Part shown: one piece after another, positions 1-9,238 of the stretch
How the letters are laid out: every line of letters starts with the position of its first letter
How positions within the stretch are numbered: the stretch's first letter is position 1
DNA from: an uncultured Proteiniphilum sp.
GTDB lineage: Bacteria; Bacteroidota; Bacteroidia; Bacteroidales; Dysgonomonadaceae
Assembly (NCBI RefSeq): GCF_937873925.1
Contig: NZ_CALNAT010000002.1
Span: forward strand, 1 to 64,000
DNA length: 64,000 bases
Reading direction: 5' to 3'
The notes under the pieces: model-generated
Seen by the model: the letters and a program-made list of their open reading frames with translations, nothing else
Told to the model about the DNA's origin: nothing
Databases searched by the model: none
Translations under genes and position numbers: made by a program

Positions 1-773
1 CGGCTTGCGCTTCCTCGACAAATGCAATTGTCGACGCATTTAATCTTATTCGTCTGGGTAAAGCCAATGTCATTGTAACAGGTGGAGCCGAAGCAACCAT
101 CAGTCCCTCGGCAGTGGGAGGATTCAATGCTATGCATGCGCTATCCACCCGCAACGACTCCCCCGAAACGGCATCACGTCCTTTCAGCGCCAGTCGCGAC
201 GGGTTTGTGATTGGTGAGGGCGGAGCATCGCTCATCCTTGAGGAGTTAGGACATGCCCTGGCACGTGGGGCTACCATCTACGCAGAGGTAGTCGGCGGAG
301 GTATGTCGGCCGATGCGCACCACATCACCGCTTCCCATCCCGAAGGATTGGGAGCCAAACTGGTGATGCGAAATGCGCTGGAGGATGCCGAAATGAGTCC
401 GGATGAGATTGATTACATCAACGTACACGGCACATCCACACCTGTGGGAGACATCTCGGAGGTGAAGGCGATCCTCGACGTATTCGGAGAACACAGTTAC
501 AAACTGAATATCAGTTCTACCAAATCGATGACCGGCCATTTACTCGGAGGGGCAGGTGCATTGGAGGCATTGCTCACTATCCTGGCAATCAGGGATCAGA
601 TAGTCCCCCCCACCATCAATCATGAAGAAGGGGATGACGATCCGGAAATTGACTACAAATTGAATTTTACATTCAACAAAGCTCAAAAAAGGGAGATAAG
701 AGCTGCGTTATCTAACACTTTTGGCTTTGGGGGACACAACGCAAGTGTAATTCTCAAGCAATTCAACAAATAG
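1..773 (+). CDS. fabF: 3-oxoacyl-ACP synthase II (C-terminal part, 5' end outside window)
   Basis: Beta-ketoacyl-ACP synthase II condenses malonyl-ACP with acyl-ACP in type II fatty acid elongation in the cytoplasm. The frame is open from base 3 to the TAG at 771-773, giving about 256 residues; the ATG at 114 is internal. The catalytic Cys lies in ACASS at bases 3-17. The first catalytic His is in NVHGTST (from base 420), the second in KSMTGHLLGG, and the Gly-rich FGFGGHNAS motif is near the end. The stop is followed one base later by the GTG of rnc, so the two genes are very probably co-transcribed; fabF-rnc pairing is common in Bacteroidales. Only the N-terminal part is missing. Confidence 0.95.
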   Translation, partial: ACASSTNAIVDAFNLIRLGKANVIVTGGAEATISPSAVGGFNAMHALSTRNDSPETASRPFSASRDGFVIGEGGASLILEELGHALARGATIYAEVVGGGMSADAHHITASHPEGLGAKLVMRNALEDAEMSPDEIDYINVHGTSTPVGDISEVKAILDVFGEHSYKLNISSTKSMTGHLLGGAGALEALLTILAIRDQIVPPTINHEEGDDDPEIDYKLNFTFNKAQKREIRAALSNTFGFGGHNASVILKQFNK

Positions 774-774
774 T

Positions 775-1569
775 GTGTTTAGAAGACTCATAAAGAGGAT
801 CAAGGCTTTCCCGCACAGAGGGAAAGAGCCTTACCTCTCGTTTTATAATATATTAGGATTCTACCCCGACAGGATAGATCTCTATAAGGAAGCCATGACC
901 CACCGTTCTTCGTCCATCCGCTCGGAGAAGGGAAGATGGGTGAATAATGAACGTCTCGAATTTTTGGGAGACGCTATCCTTGATGCCATTGTCGCCGATA
1001 TCCTCTATAAAAAATTCGAACATAAAAAGGAGGGGTTTCTCACCAGCACACGCTCGCGTATAGTACAGAGGGAAACACTCAACAAATTAGCCGTAGATCT
1101 GGGGCTTGACAAGCTTATTGTCTCATCGACCCGCAACCTGGCGCACAATACCAATATATATGGTGACGCTTTGGAGGCCCTTATCGGCGCCATCTATCTC
1201 GACCAGGGGTACCGGGTGGCCAAAAGATTCGTATTTGAAACGCTTATCAAACAACATCTCAACATCGACAAAGTACTGAAGAGTGAGGTCGATTTCAAAT
1301 CCAGACTGATTGAGTGGGGACAGAAAAACAGGGTGGAAGTCAACTTCGAGGTGACGGAATCGAGTTATGATGCACAAAATAACCCGGTGTTCTTCTCCTG
1401 CGTGAAGGTGGGAGGTACAGAAATTGGTTCCGGAAAAGGATACTCGAAAAAGGAGTCCCACCAGATGGCGGCAAAAGTAGCCATCAAAAAGTTACGCGAA
1501 AGCAACGAACTACAGGAAGCGCTGGTTGAAACGACAGTACCACCCGCTTCCACCCCCGACAACGAGTGA
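775..1569 (+). CDS. rnc: ribonuclease III
   Basis: Double-strand-specific endoribonuclease that processes rRNA precursors and structured mRNAs. The 264 residues show the signature NERLEFLGDA at residues 58-67, a second acidic catalytic segment (NIYGDALEALIGAIYLD, about 124-140) and a C-terminal double-stranded RNA-binding domain (about 170-245, with GSGKGYSKKESHQMAA). A short basic N-terminal extension precedes the nuclease domain. The start is a GTG one base after the fabF stop, which suggests translational coupling. Length fits the family in Bacteroidota. The gene converges with pfkA. Confidence 0.95.
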   Translation: MFRRLIKRIKAFPHRGKEPYLSFYNILGFYPDRIDLYKEAMTHRSSSIRSEKGRWVNNERLEFLGDAILDAIVADILYKKFEHKKEGFLTSTRSRIVQRETLNKLAVDLGLDKLIVSSTRNLAHNTNIYGDALEALIGAIYLDQGYRVAKRFVFETLIKQHLNIDKVLKSEVDFKSRLIEWGQKNRVEVNFEVTESSYDAQNNPVFFSCVKVGGTEIGSGKGYSKKESHQMAAKVAIKKLRESNELQEALVETTVPPASTPDNE

Positions 1570-1640
1570 CGACCGGATTTCCACAATGGTGGTAATTGAT
1601 GCCTGAATGACATCATAGCCCCGGGTTGCAGGGGCACTGA

Positions 1641-2654
1641 TCAGATGCCGAAAGAAATTCCCATCTTCTTACCCTGGACCACAAGCTGGTTATCAGGTGT
1701 GACCAGCCGTAACTTACCCCCCACTTCCGACAGAGGCACATCGGTGATATCGGATCCGATCTTTGCTACCATCCTCCCGAATTTTTTTTCATGGATCAGT
1801 TCAGCCGCATGTCCTCCCAGCAACGTACCGAGATTCCTGTCGTATGGCGACGGTGAACCCCCGCGCTGAATATAACCCAGCACGGTCTCGCGGGTCTCAT
1901 AACCGGTCTGCGCCTCGATCTCACGGGCAAAATAGGTGGCAGGATGCTCTTTAACCGGCAACTCGACTCCTTCCGCTACGGCTACGATGGAATAGGCTTT
2001 TCCTATCTCCATCCGTTGATTGATCTTGCCGATGATCACTTTCATATTATACCCCAGTTCCGGTAAAAGAATGATATCCGCTCCCCCGGCCATGCCGGCA
2101 TGAAGCGTGATCCATCCGGCGTGATGTCCCATCAGTTCGATCACCATGACCCGCCGGTGTGAACTGGCGGTAGAATGAAGTCTGTCGATCGCGTCAGTGG
2201 CAATATTCACCGCCGTATCGAATCCAAAGGTTATATCTGTCCCGTATACGTCGTTATCGATGGTCTTGGGTATTCCCACCACGTTCAATCCCAGCTCCGA
2301 AAGCATCAAGGTGGTACGTTGCGTACCGTTTCCGCCGATACAGACCAGACAATCGAGATCCAGCTCGTTATAGGCATTCTTGATCTGTTCCCTGTCTTTC
2401 TCGTCGGGAGAGTTGATCATTTTACGGAATACTTTCTCCCGCGCCGTCCCCAGGATTGTCCCCCCCATATTCAGAATTCCCGAGAGGGACGGATCAGTGA
2501 GCTCCACAATATCCTTGTGCAGTAATCCGGAAAAACCGTTCTGAATACCGATCATCTGCATGCCATAATTATTGATGGCCGTTTTACCTACGCCACGTAT
2601 AGTAGCGTTGATGCCGGGTGCGTCACCGCCCGAAGTAAGAATACCTACCTTCAT
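1641..2654 (-). CDS. pfkA: 6-phosphofructokinase
   Basis: Phosphorylates fructose 6-phosphate to fructose 1,6-bisphosphate in glycolysis. The N-terminus has the nucleotide-binding SGGDAPGINA (residues 8-17), then GGNGT at 107-111, PKTIDND at 129-135 and the sugar-phosphate motif MGHHAGW. In this family a Gly at the fourth position of the GGxGT motif goes with ATP use, while Lys in PKTIDND is typical of the mixed group III enzymes. The combination Gly plus Lys therefore suggests an ATP-using enzyme of that group. The usual Asp of GGDGT is Asn here. Length (337 aa) is normal. It is read toward rnc, and 118 bp separate it from lpxB upstream. Confidence 0.93.
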   Translation of the reverse strand: MKVGILTSGGDAPGINATIRGVGKTAINNYGMQMIGIQNGFSGLLHKDIVELTDPSLSGILNMGGTILGTAREKVFRKMINSPDEKDREQIKNAYNELDLDCLVCIGGNGTQRTTLMLSELGLNVVGIPKTIDNDVYGTDITFGFDTAVNIATDAIDRLHSTASSHRRVMVIELMGHHAGWITLHAGMAGGADIILLPELGYNMKVIIGKINQRMEIGKAYSIVAVAEGVELPVKEHPATYFAREIEAQTGYETRETVLGYIQRGGSPSPYDRNLGTLLGGHAAELIHEKKFGRMVAKIGSDITDVPLSEVGGKLRLVTPDNQLVVQGKKMGISFGI

Positions 2655-2693
2655 CTGAGTTATGAATTACCAATTAAGTTATTCCCCATCCCC

Positions 2694-2722
2694 AATCTTG
2701 AATCTTGAATCTTTGAATCTTG
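2694..2722. repeat. short degenerate tandem repeat (AATCTTG)
   Basis: Four near-identical units, AATCTTG, AATCTTG, AATCTTTG and AATCTTG, lie between pfkA and lpxB. The 118-bp spacer holds no ORF or recognised promoter. Low-complexity spacers of this kind are common in Bacteroidota; no function is proposed. Confidence 0.7.
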
Positions 2723-2772
2723 ATACCTGCAAAGGAAACAAAAAAAGAGAAAAAAAAGAAGTTTCGGCAAGA

Positions 2773-3951
2773 TTATTTTCCGGGGGATGATTGCACACCC
2801 TGTCTGTTCCCATCATTAGCGGCACCCTTGCCATAGATAATCCCGGCAGCCCGCTCCGATGCCCCGGGGCCGCCCAGGATCCGCCGCATCTCTTCATAAT
2901 TGTCGAGCATATTCTGCCGGTAGCTCTGCACATGAAGTATCTGTTTCAGCTCATTACGTATATTATCTACGGTGAAGAAGCGGGCAAACAACTCTTTGAC
3001 GACCGGTCGTCCGCACACAAGATTCACCAGGGAAATATAAGGGGTATGAAGAATATGTCTGAAAATCCAATAAGTGAGCCGTGGCATCGGCGTCCGGTAG
3101 CAGACCACCTGCGGCACATTGAGCAGGGCTGTCTCCAGCGTGGCCGTGCCTGATGTCACCAGGGCGGCATCCGACTGTGCCAGAATGCGGTAAGTCTGGT
3201 TAAAAAGCACCCTCGCCGGGGGAAAGGAGGTGACGAAATCGTTGTAGAAAGCAGGATCAATACCCGGCGCCCCGGCTACAATCAACTGGTAACCCTCCGA
3301 ATAGCCCTTCACCGCTTCCAGCATGGAAGGCAGGTTATTGGCGATCTCCTGCTTGCGACTTCCCGCCAAGAGAGCGATTATCGGCCTGTTTTCCAGTCCG
3401 TTTGCTTCTACGAACTGTATAAAAGTCTCCTCTTTGTGATCCCGGTATGTAACGGCATCTACCGTGGGATTCCCCACATAATGTACCTTGTATTGATGTT
3501 CCCTGAAAAAATCGACCTCAAACGGCAGGATCGAGAGCATCTCGTCTACATATTTCCTGAACAATCTTACCCGGTACTTTTTCCATGCCCACACTTTGGG
3601 TGAAATATAGTAGTAAATGGGAATGCCCAGTTTTGTCTTTACATACTGGGCGATCTTCAGGTTAAAGCCGGGGTAATCGACCAGGATCACCATATCGGGC
3701 CGATAAGCGGCAATATCCTTTTTGCAAAATGTAAGATTCCGGAGGATCGTACGTGCATTCAATACCACCGGAATAATGCCCATAAAGGCCATATCCCGGT
3801 AGTGTCTTACCAGCGTTCCACCGGCAGATTGCATCAGATCCCCCCCAAAGAAGCGAAAATCGGCGTCTTTGTCAAGCCTCTGTAACGACCGCATCAGATT
3901 GGATGCATGCAGGTCGCCAGATGCCTCTCCTGCTACAAGATAGTATTTCAT
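2773..3951 (-). CDS. lpxB: lipid-A-disaccharide synthase
   Basis: Joins UDP-2,3-diacylglucosamine to lipid X to form the lipid A disaccharide at the inner face of the cytoplasmic membrane. The 392-residue protein starts MKYYLVAGEASGDLHA with the diagnostic GEASGD motif (residues 8-13), followed by GGDLMQSAGG and, in the C-terminal Rossmann half, LLAGSRKQEI and the SGTATLE motif that binds the UDP-sugar. GT19 fold, typical length. It lies downstream of surE on the same strand with a 61-bp gap, a pairing seen in other Bacteroidales; lpxH is elsewhere in this window. Confidence 0.95.
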   Translation of the reverse strand: MKYYLVAGEASGDLHASNLMRSLQRLDKDADFRFFGGDLMQSAGGTLVRHYRDMAFMGIIPVVLNARTILRNLTFCKKDIAAYRPDMVILVDYPGFNLKIAQYVKTKLGIPIYYYISPKVWAWKKYRVRLFRKYVDEMLSILPFEVDFFREHQYKVHYVGNPTVDAVTYRDHKEETFIQFVEANGLENRPIIALLAGSRKQEIANNLPSMLEAVKGYSEGYQLIVAGAPGIDPAFYNDFVTSFPPARVLFNQTYRILAQSDAALVTSGTATLETALLNVPQVVCYRTPMPRLTYWIFRHILHTPYISLVNLVCGRPVVKELFARFFTVDNIRNELKQILHVQSYRQNMLDNYEEMRRILGGPGASERAAGIIYGKGAANDGNRQGVQSSPGK

Positions 3952-4012
3952 TTTAATCAGAGTAATGAATAAAGAACATTCTCATCAATCCATACATGGG
4001 CACATTGGCACG

Positions 4013-4783
4013 TTAATAACCACCTTCCCACTTCTTCAATTGAGGAAGAAAATCATATGCCGTCATATCGATCTTCACCGGCACAACAGCTGCATATCCA
4101 TTTGCCAAAGCCCACTCATCGCTGTTATCATTCTCCTCCTCCCAGTTCTCGAAATTACCGGTCATCCAGAAAACATCCCTTCCCGAACCGTCTTTCGAAC
4201 GGTGGTATTCATTCACCCATTTACCCTGTGTTTGCGTAGTCATTTTAACCCCCTTTACCGCTCCTGCAGGGACATTCACATTCAGGCAGATTCCTTTGGG
4301 AAGGCCCTCGTCAATCACTTTCGCCGCCAGCTTACGGGCCACCTCCATGGTGAATGAGAAATCGGCATCAGGTGTGAAGTCACACAGTGAAAAACCGATG
4401 GAAGGCACATCGAATACACATCCCTCGATAGCGGCTCCCATAGTACCGGAATAAATGACACTGATCCCGGCATTGGAACCGTGGTTGATCCCCGAGACCA
4501 ACAGGTCGGGCTTCCGGTCTACAAATTCGTTCAGCGCCAGCTTTACACAATCGACCGGCGTACCGTTACACATATAGGCGGTGAGGTTCTCCTCTTTCCG
4601 GTATACTCTTGCCCGAAGCGGGTGGGTGGGGGAAATGGCGCTCGACATCCCCGAACGGTGCGCGTCGGGCGCAAACACAATCACCTCTCCCAAATCTCTC
4701 ATCGCTTCCGTCAGCGAAGCAATTCCTTTCGCCTGATACCCGTCGTCGTTGGTCACAAGTATCAGGGGTTTTCTATTCATCAT
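4013..4783 (-). CDS. surE: 5'/3'-nucleotidase SurE
   Basis: Metal-dependent phosphatase that dephosphorylates nucleoside monophosphates (and short polyphosphate in some homologues). The metal-binding LVTNDDG motif is at residues 9-15, followed by the Ser/Asn loop (SGMSSAIS) and the second binding motif VSGINHGSNAG. Length (256 aa) is normal. A Bacteroidota -7 box lies 23-30 bp upstream of the ATG. It is probably the first gene of a surE-lpxB-pfkA run on the minus strand. Confidence 0.94.
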   Translation of the reverse strand: MMNRKPLILVTNDDGYQAKGIASLTEAMRDLGEVIVFAPDAHRSGMSSAISPTHPLRARVYRKEENLTAYMCNGTPVDCVKLALNEFVDRKPDLLVSGINHGSNAGISVIYSGTMGAAIEGCVFDVPSIGFSLCDFTPDADFSFTMEVARKLAAKVIDEGLPKGICLNVNVPAGAVKGVKMTTQTQGKWVNEYHRSKDGSGRDVFWMTGNFENWEEENDNSDEWALANGYAAVVPVKIDMTAYDFLPQLKKWEGGY

Positions 4784-4805
4784 TTTGCCTTACTTTTAAG
4801 AATTG

Positions 4806-4813
4806 CAAATATA
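4806..4813 (-). promoter_or_regulatory. -7 promoter box upstream of surE
   Basis: On the minus strand this reads TATATTTG, matching the Bacteroidota -7 consensus TAnnTTTG. It lies 23 bp upstream of the surE ATG. The rest of the 254-bp spacer up to 5037 is AT-rich and shows no further feature. Confidence 0.6.
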
Positions 4814-5037
4814 AGGAATTAAAGCCATTTTCACACGATCGGAATTGTTATGATAAGGTTTATTCTTTTATCAAATTAATATATTTAGTCGAGCTTTAAA
4901 AAGCCTATTTTTCTTTAGTTTGTAAATTTATTCCTCCAGCATATACCAAGTTGTATTTTCAGCATTATAAATATCTGTTTCAAGAAGTGCCAGAAAGATG
5001 ATTCCATTTGTTCATAATCTTCTTTCGTTATATGTCC

Positions 5038-6417
5038 CTATTCACGTAAATATGCACCCTCAGCCAGTAATTCATCTCTCAATCTTGAAATATCGACCTC
5101 AGACAGCAAACATCCCTCTTTCACTGCCATTTTTGCAGCACGTCCCGCGGCTTCACCCATCGCCATACAGGGAGCCATCACCCTGATTGCAGACATGGCC
5201 TCATGCGTCGTGGAAATACTTCGCCCGGCCACGATCAAATTTTCCACATGAAGCGGCAAAAGTGAACGGTAAGGTATATCATAACAATCCCCGCTCCATT
5301 CCAGTGTACAATCACCTCCAACCGGGTGATGTATGTCTAGCGGGTAACTAGCTACAGCTATACCGTCGTCAAAACGACGACAGTTGATAATATCCTCGCG
5401 TGTCATCACATAGGCACCCACGATGCGCCTTGTCTCTCTTATCCCCAGGAAAGGAGCTGTTCTTGCCAGATATGCTTTATCAAATCCGGGGACGTACCGG
5501 ATCAGGTATTCCGCGATTTGGCCGATCTGTTTCCTTGCAATAAACTCTCCCCGCGTCAGGCTGGTCGGATTGGTACCATCTACCCCATTAACACGTGTCA
5601 TATTGATCCATACCTCACCCTGTTTCAATCCGGTAATAATGATGGTTCGGTCGGTGGGAAGCGTGAATCCCTCCTCTCTTGCCTTTTGGATGAGACTACG
5701 CAGGCCTACAACAATAAATTGTCTGTTTTGTCCAAAATATTCATTGGGAATAAAATCGGTCAGATATGTACGGGGTTCTTCAGCAATACTCATCCGTAAT
5801 TGTTCCGTATCCACCCCAGCCATGCTAAACATCAATGTAGGGGGTTGTACTCCTCCCTGCTCATTGCCCTGCTCGCAGGGAACTCCCGATCGATAAGCCA
5901 CATCGGCATCTCCTGTACAATCAATAATTGTCTTTGCAAAAATAACCTCCCGACCCGACTTGCTCTCAATGACAACTCCCTTAACTGACCTTCCCTCCAT
6001 GATTACATCCGAGAAAGAGGTATAGAGCAGTATTTCCACTCCTTTCTCCATCAGCATATCAAATGCAACTGCCTTTACTGCCTCGGGTTCTACCAGTGTG
6101 ATACTCATATGAAGGGGGCAAGGCCGATGTTCACTGGCAGCATTGAGGACGGTAAGGCGGTCGATGAATTTCTGGGGTAATCCTTTGATGATCTGGTTCT
6201 TTTTCTGACCCAGGAAACCGAGTATAGGAAGACCAATGGTCATATTCCCTCCCAGAAAGCTTCGATTCTCAATCAACGCGACCTTCAGTCCGTCACCGGC
6301 TGCGGCCAAAGCAGCAATAATTCCCGAAGGCCCTCCACCCACAACCAATACATCCACCTCCATTCTAACCGGTAATTCTTTCCGCGATTCAATAAAATAG
6401 TGTACTTGTTTTTCCAT
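5038..6417 (-). CDS. FAD-dependent oxidoreductase
   Basis: The 459-residue protein has a dinucleotide-binding fold at its N-terminus (VDVLVVGGGPSGIIAALAAA; GGGPSG at residues 27-32), the ENRSFLGG segment that follows the second strand, IIDCTGDADVAYRSG in the middle and LIVAGRSIS...AIRVMAPCMAMGEAAG near the C-terminus. This pattern matches the FAD_oxidored (PF12831) family, which is often encoded in Bacteroidota glycan-utilisation loci but whose substrates are mostly unknown. No signal peptide is seen, so it is probably cytoplasmic. It is the last gene of the minus-strand catabolic block, 11 bp after the metallophosphoesterase. The substrate cannot be read from sequence; oxidation of a sugar- or polyol-derived acid is one possibility. 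Confidence 0.85.
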   Translation of the reverse strand: MEKQVHYFIESRKELPVRMEVDVLVVGGGPSGIIAALAAAGDGLKVALIENRSFLGGNMTIGLPILGFLGQKKNQIIKGLPQKFIDRLTVLNAASEHRPCPLHMSITLVEPEAVKAVAFDMLMEKGVEILLYTSFSDVIMEGRSVKGVVIESKSGREVIFAKTIIDCTGDADVAYRSGVPCEQGNEQGGVQPPTLMFSMAGVDTEQLRMSIAEEPRTYLTDFIPNEYFGQNRQFIVVGLRSLIQKAREEGFTLPTDRTIIITGLKQGEVWINMTRVNGVDGTNPTSLTRGEFIARKQIGQIAEYLIRYVPGFDKAYLARTAPFLGIRETRRIVGAYVMTREDIINCRRFDDGIAVASYPLDIHHPVGGDCTLEWSGDCYDIPYRSLLPLHVENLIVAGRSISTTHEAMSAIRVMAPCMAMGEAAGRAAKMAVKEGCLLSEVDISRLRDELLAEGAYLRE

Positions 6418-6428
6418 GACATATATTA

Positions 6429-7403
6429 TTATTTGATCGGAATAATTAATTCGCTCGTGGTGGTTCCCATCGATGACACTATAATATTATTTTCAGTTAA
6501 ATGCACCAGCCGCCATTTATCAGCTCCGGTCACCAATGCATCGGTTCCCACCTGGACAATCTGTTTTCCATTCGACAGCGGAAAATTAATCACTTCTCCT
6601 TTGTGAAAATGCCCCGCGAGGATCAACCGTACTGAAGGGACAGAGGTAAGGGCTTCATAGAGTTCATTATTCGACTCAGGCAATGCGGACTCCTGAGTAA
6701 AGGGAATATGCATAAGGACAATTTCCACATCCTCTTCAGAAGCTTTCAACTCTGTCAGTAACCAGTGTAGTTGTGGCTTGTCGATATAAGGATTTACCAT
6801 CTTCTCCTGTTTTTTAAATTGGTAGAAACTATTATCCAGGAAGATCAATCTGTAGGTAGTATTCCCGATTTCATATATACGACTATAGTAGGTACCTTCC
6901 CTGAAACAATCGAAGTTCCTTATCCATGCAGCCCTGGCTCGTCCGGTATGCAATTGATCAGGGATTACTTTATTCTTACCCCACTCATAAGAGAAAATAT
7001 CATGGTTTCCCAAAGTCAGATAAATAGGATAGTGGTATTCATCCATTAACCGGGCGAAGAGTTCAACCTGATAAGCGAGCCTGTTTCCCTGCACCGTTTT
7101 TGCATCAAAGAAATCGATCATATCGCCTGTGGCAATGATCATATCGCTTCCGGTATCATCTGGCGTGGTTTTCATAAACTGCCTGAATCTATTATTGGCA
7201 TCTTTATAGTTTCTTGTATATTCCCTGTGATACACGATATCCGGATCATAATTTTCCAGATTGAACATCGTATGCATATCGGTAATATGCAGGAAAGAGA
7301 GCGTATCTTTCTGTGCAGAAAGATCTCCAACTATCAGTAGAAAGATAAAAATCAAGAGGAATATATTCCCCAATCCTGAAAAAATAGATTTGAATATCAT
7401 CAT
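6429..7403 (-). CDS. secreted calcineurin-like metallophosphoesterase
   Basis: A 324-residue protein with an N-terminal hydrophobic signal sequence (residues 10-27, ending LSAQ), then the two-metal phosphoesterase motifs in order: HITDMH (39-44), ATGDMIDFFDA, TLGNHDIF, VLMHIPF and LAGHFHKG. It is therefore probably a periplasmic phosphatase or phosphodiesterase. The variant DxH spacing (TDMH) is normal for the family. It sits in an operon-like row between the symporter (42 bp upstream) and the FAD oxidoreductase. With a truncated glycerophosphodiesterase upstream and an alkaline phosphatase beyond the regulator, it suggests that the locus handles phosphorylated substrates; that is inference. 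Confidence 0.88.
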   Translation of the reverse strand: MMIFKSIFSGLGNIFLLIFIFLLIVGDLSAQKDTLSFLHITDMHTMFNLENYDPDIVYHREYTRNYKDANNRFRQFMKTTPDDTGSDMIIATGDMIDFFDAKTVQGNRLAYQVELFARLMDEYHYPIYLTLGNHDIFSYEWGKNKVIPDQLHTGRARAAWIRNFDCFREGTYYSRIYEIGNTTYRLIFLDNSFYQFKKQEKMVNPYIDKPQLHWLLTELKASEEDVEIVLMHIPFTQESALPESNNELYEALTSVPSVRLILAGHFHKGEVINFPLSNGKQIVQVGTDALVTGADKWRLVHLTENNIIVSSMGTTTSELIIPIK

Positions 7404-7445
7404 TTTTTTCTTTAAAAAATTATAGTTTTCATTAAATATCGAAGG

Positions 7446-9223
7446 CTATAAACCCTTTCTCAGGTTTGTTTCTACGATATTTGTCTTTTTTGTTTTATTG
7501 ATCAAATATTTATACAGTAACATGAATATCGGAATCAACAACAGCAGTATAGAAAACAGCACCAGTATCTTTCGCTGCATCTTGTTAGTGATTGCCAGTC
7601 CTCCCACCGCGATACCCAGGATCACGAATGACCAGTTTACAATCTGTTGAGGCAGTTTGGATGTAGCGGGGATCGCACTCTTATTCTCTTCATTCTTGGT
7701 TTTTTTGATGGCGTTGAGGAAGCGCCTCCATCCGGGATCTTCCTCGCGCTTACGGGTCGTTATCTCCATAATAGTAAGGATTACCACGGGGATTACCAGA
7801 CCAATGAAGGCATCTACCAACTCGGGATTACGCTCCACATAGGCCGATATGACTACTCCCGCATCCCAGGAACCTGCAAAAAATCCCTGATTGGCAAAAC
7901 CTACTTTTGCAAAAATTCCCAAAGCATAAGTGATCCCCAGAGATAACCATACCGCTTTCTGAGTGATGCGGCGCGAGAAGAGGCCCCAAACGGAAGGTAC
8001 GGCCATAGGACCCATCACCAGTGTCATTAGTGTTACTACTACTCTCTCTGCTCCTCCCAGTTTGGGTATTATCAAGGCCAACCCTATGACCAGTGCACCG
8101 TATACAGCGGTGAAGATACGTCCTACCCGCATTAATTTCTCCTCTGAGGAATGGGGACGGTAGGAACGGTAGATATCGTTGGTAAACACACCTGCAAATA
8201 CGTTAGGCATCGAGCTCACCATACTCATGGTAGCCGAGATCATGGCAGCCATCATTAAACCCAGCATTCCCGCCGGTAAAACATGCTGGCTGATCAGAAT
8301 ATAAGCCTGTTCGGGATTAACATCGGGATTGATCACCCGGTAGATCATAGACGGAATTAACCAGATAAGGGGTGAGATGATATATAGGGCGGCCATCAGA
8401 AATGCTACCTTTTTCGCATCCTTTGCAGTGGGAACACTAATGTAGCGCTGTACAAAAGGCCAATCTCCACTCACCTGAAAAAACCAGAGGAAAAACCAAA
8501 GTATCAGCCATATGAAGGAGTATTCCCCACTCACCGGTCTAAAGAAATTCCGAGGTGCCTGTTCAATAAAGGCGCCCACTCCTCCCACGCTATTGAAGGA
8601 GAGCGGAACAAGTATGACAACCATCAGTACGAGCAGGATAAATTGCACCAGATCGGTCATCAGCACAGCCCAGAGACCACCAACCGCCGTGTAGACGACC
8701 GTAATAACACCTATGATCAAGACCGCCCAGGCAACGGACAGGTTGCCTGTGGTCGGGTCGGCAAGCAGATGTCCCGCGGGAAGCGGTATCAGTGCTACCA
8801 GTAGAATTGAGACTGCATAGAGGGCTACCGAAATACTGACACCCCTCCCCACGATACCCAGTAAAGTATATAGCTTGACGGTTGTCTGTCCGAATCGGAC
8901 GCCGAGGAACTCAGCGGGAGATTTAATTCCTATCTCCCGCCATTTTCCTGCAACGAATATACCGACCAGTATCAGTGACAACCCGATGGTAGTGAGTATC
9001 GAAATAGCTACCAGTCCCAAACGGTAAGCTATGCCCCCCATACCACGAAAGTACCTGCCGAGAAAATCGTCATGTAACCAGAGATTCCGGCCACCCACCA
9101 TGATGAGTTCCTTCCGGCTATAAACATGTCATTGGAATTTTTCATCTTGGCACTAGATATAATACCGATTATCAGTATACCAATCAGATATATCGCAATA
9201 AAAATTAAATCAATTGTTATCAT
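7446..9223 (-). pseudogene. sodium:solute symporter (SSS family), broken by a one-base frameshift
   Basis: Two overlapping frames together encode one SSS-family permease of about 592 residues. The N-terminal part (9223 to 9029) begins MITIDLIFIAIYLIGILIIG and ends FSAGTFVVWGA. The C-terminal part carries on in another frame with GIAYRLGLVAISIL and runs to 7446 with about twelve hydrophobic helices. The break is at a run of six C on the plus strand (9034-9039). One extra base would give VWGGIAYR, a segment typical of SSS transporters. No other lesion is visible. The gene follows two surface lipoprotein genes (15 bp) and precedes the phosphoesterase. It would import the product of the SusC/D system with sodium. 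Sequencing error, phase variation at the G run, or true inactivation are all possible. Confidence 0.85.
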
Positions 9224-9238
9224 TACTATTTTCAGTTA

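Noticed and set aside
1618..1635. GCCCC/GGGGC hairpin as terminator between rnc and pfkA
   Set aside because: No T-run follows in either direction; the stem is only five pairs.
9034..9039. programmed ribosomal frameshift in the symporter
   Set aside because: The G6 run is not a classical slippery heptamer and no stimulatory structure was evident; error or mutation is simpler.
9029..9223. separate 64-residue membrane protein
   Set aside because: It is the N-terminus of the frameshifted symporter; one extra base in the G run joins the frames.
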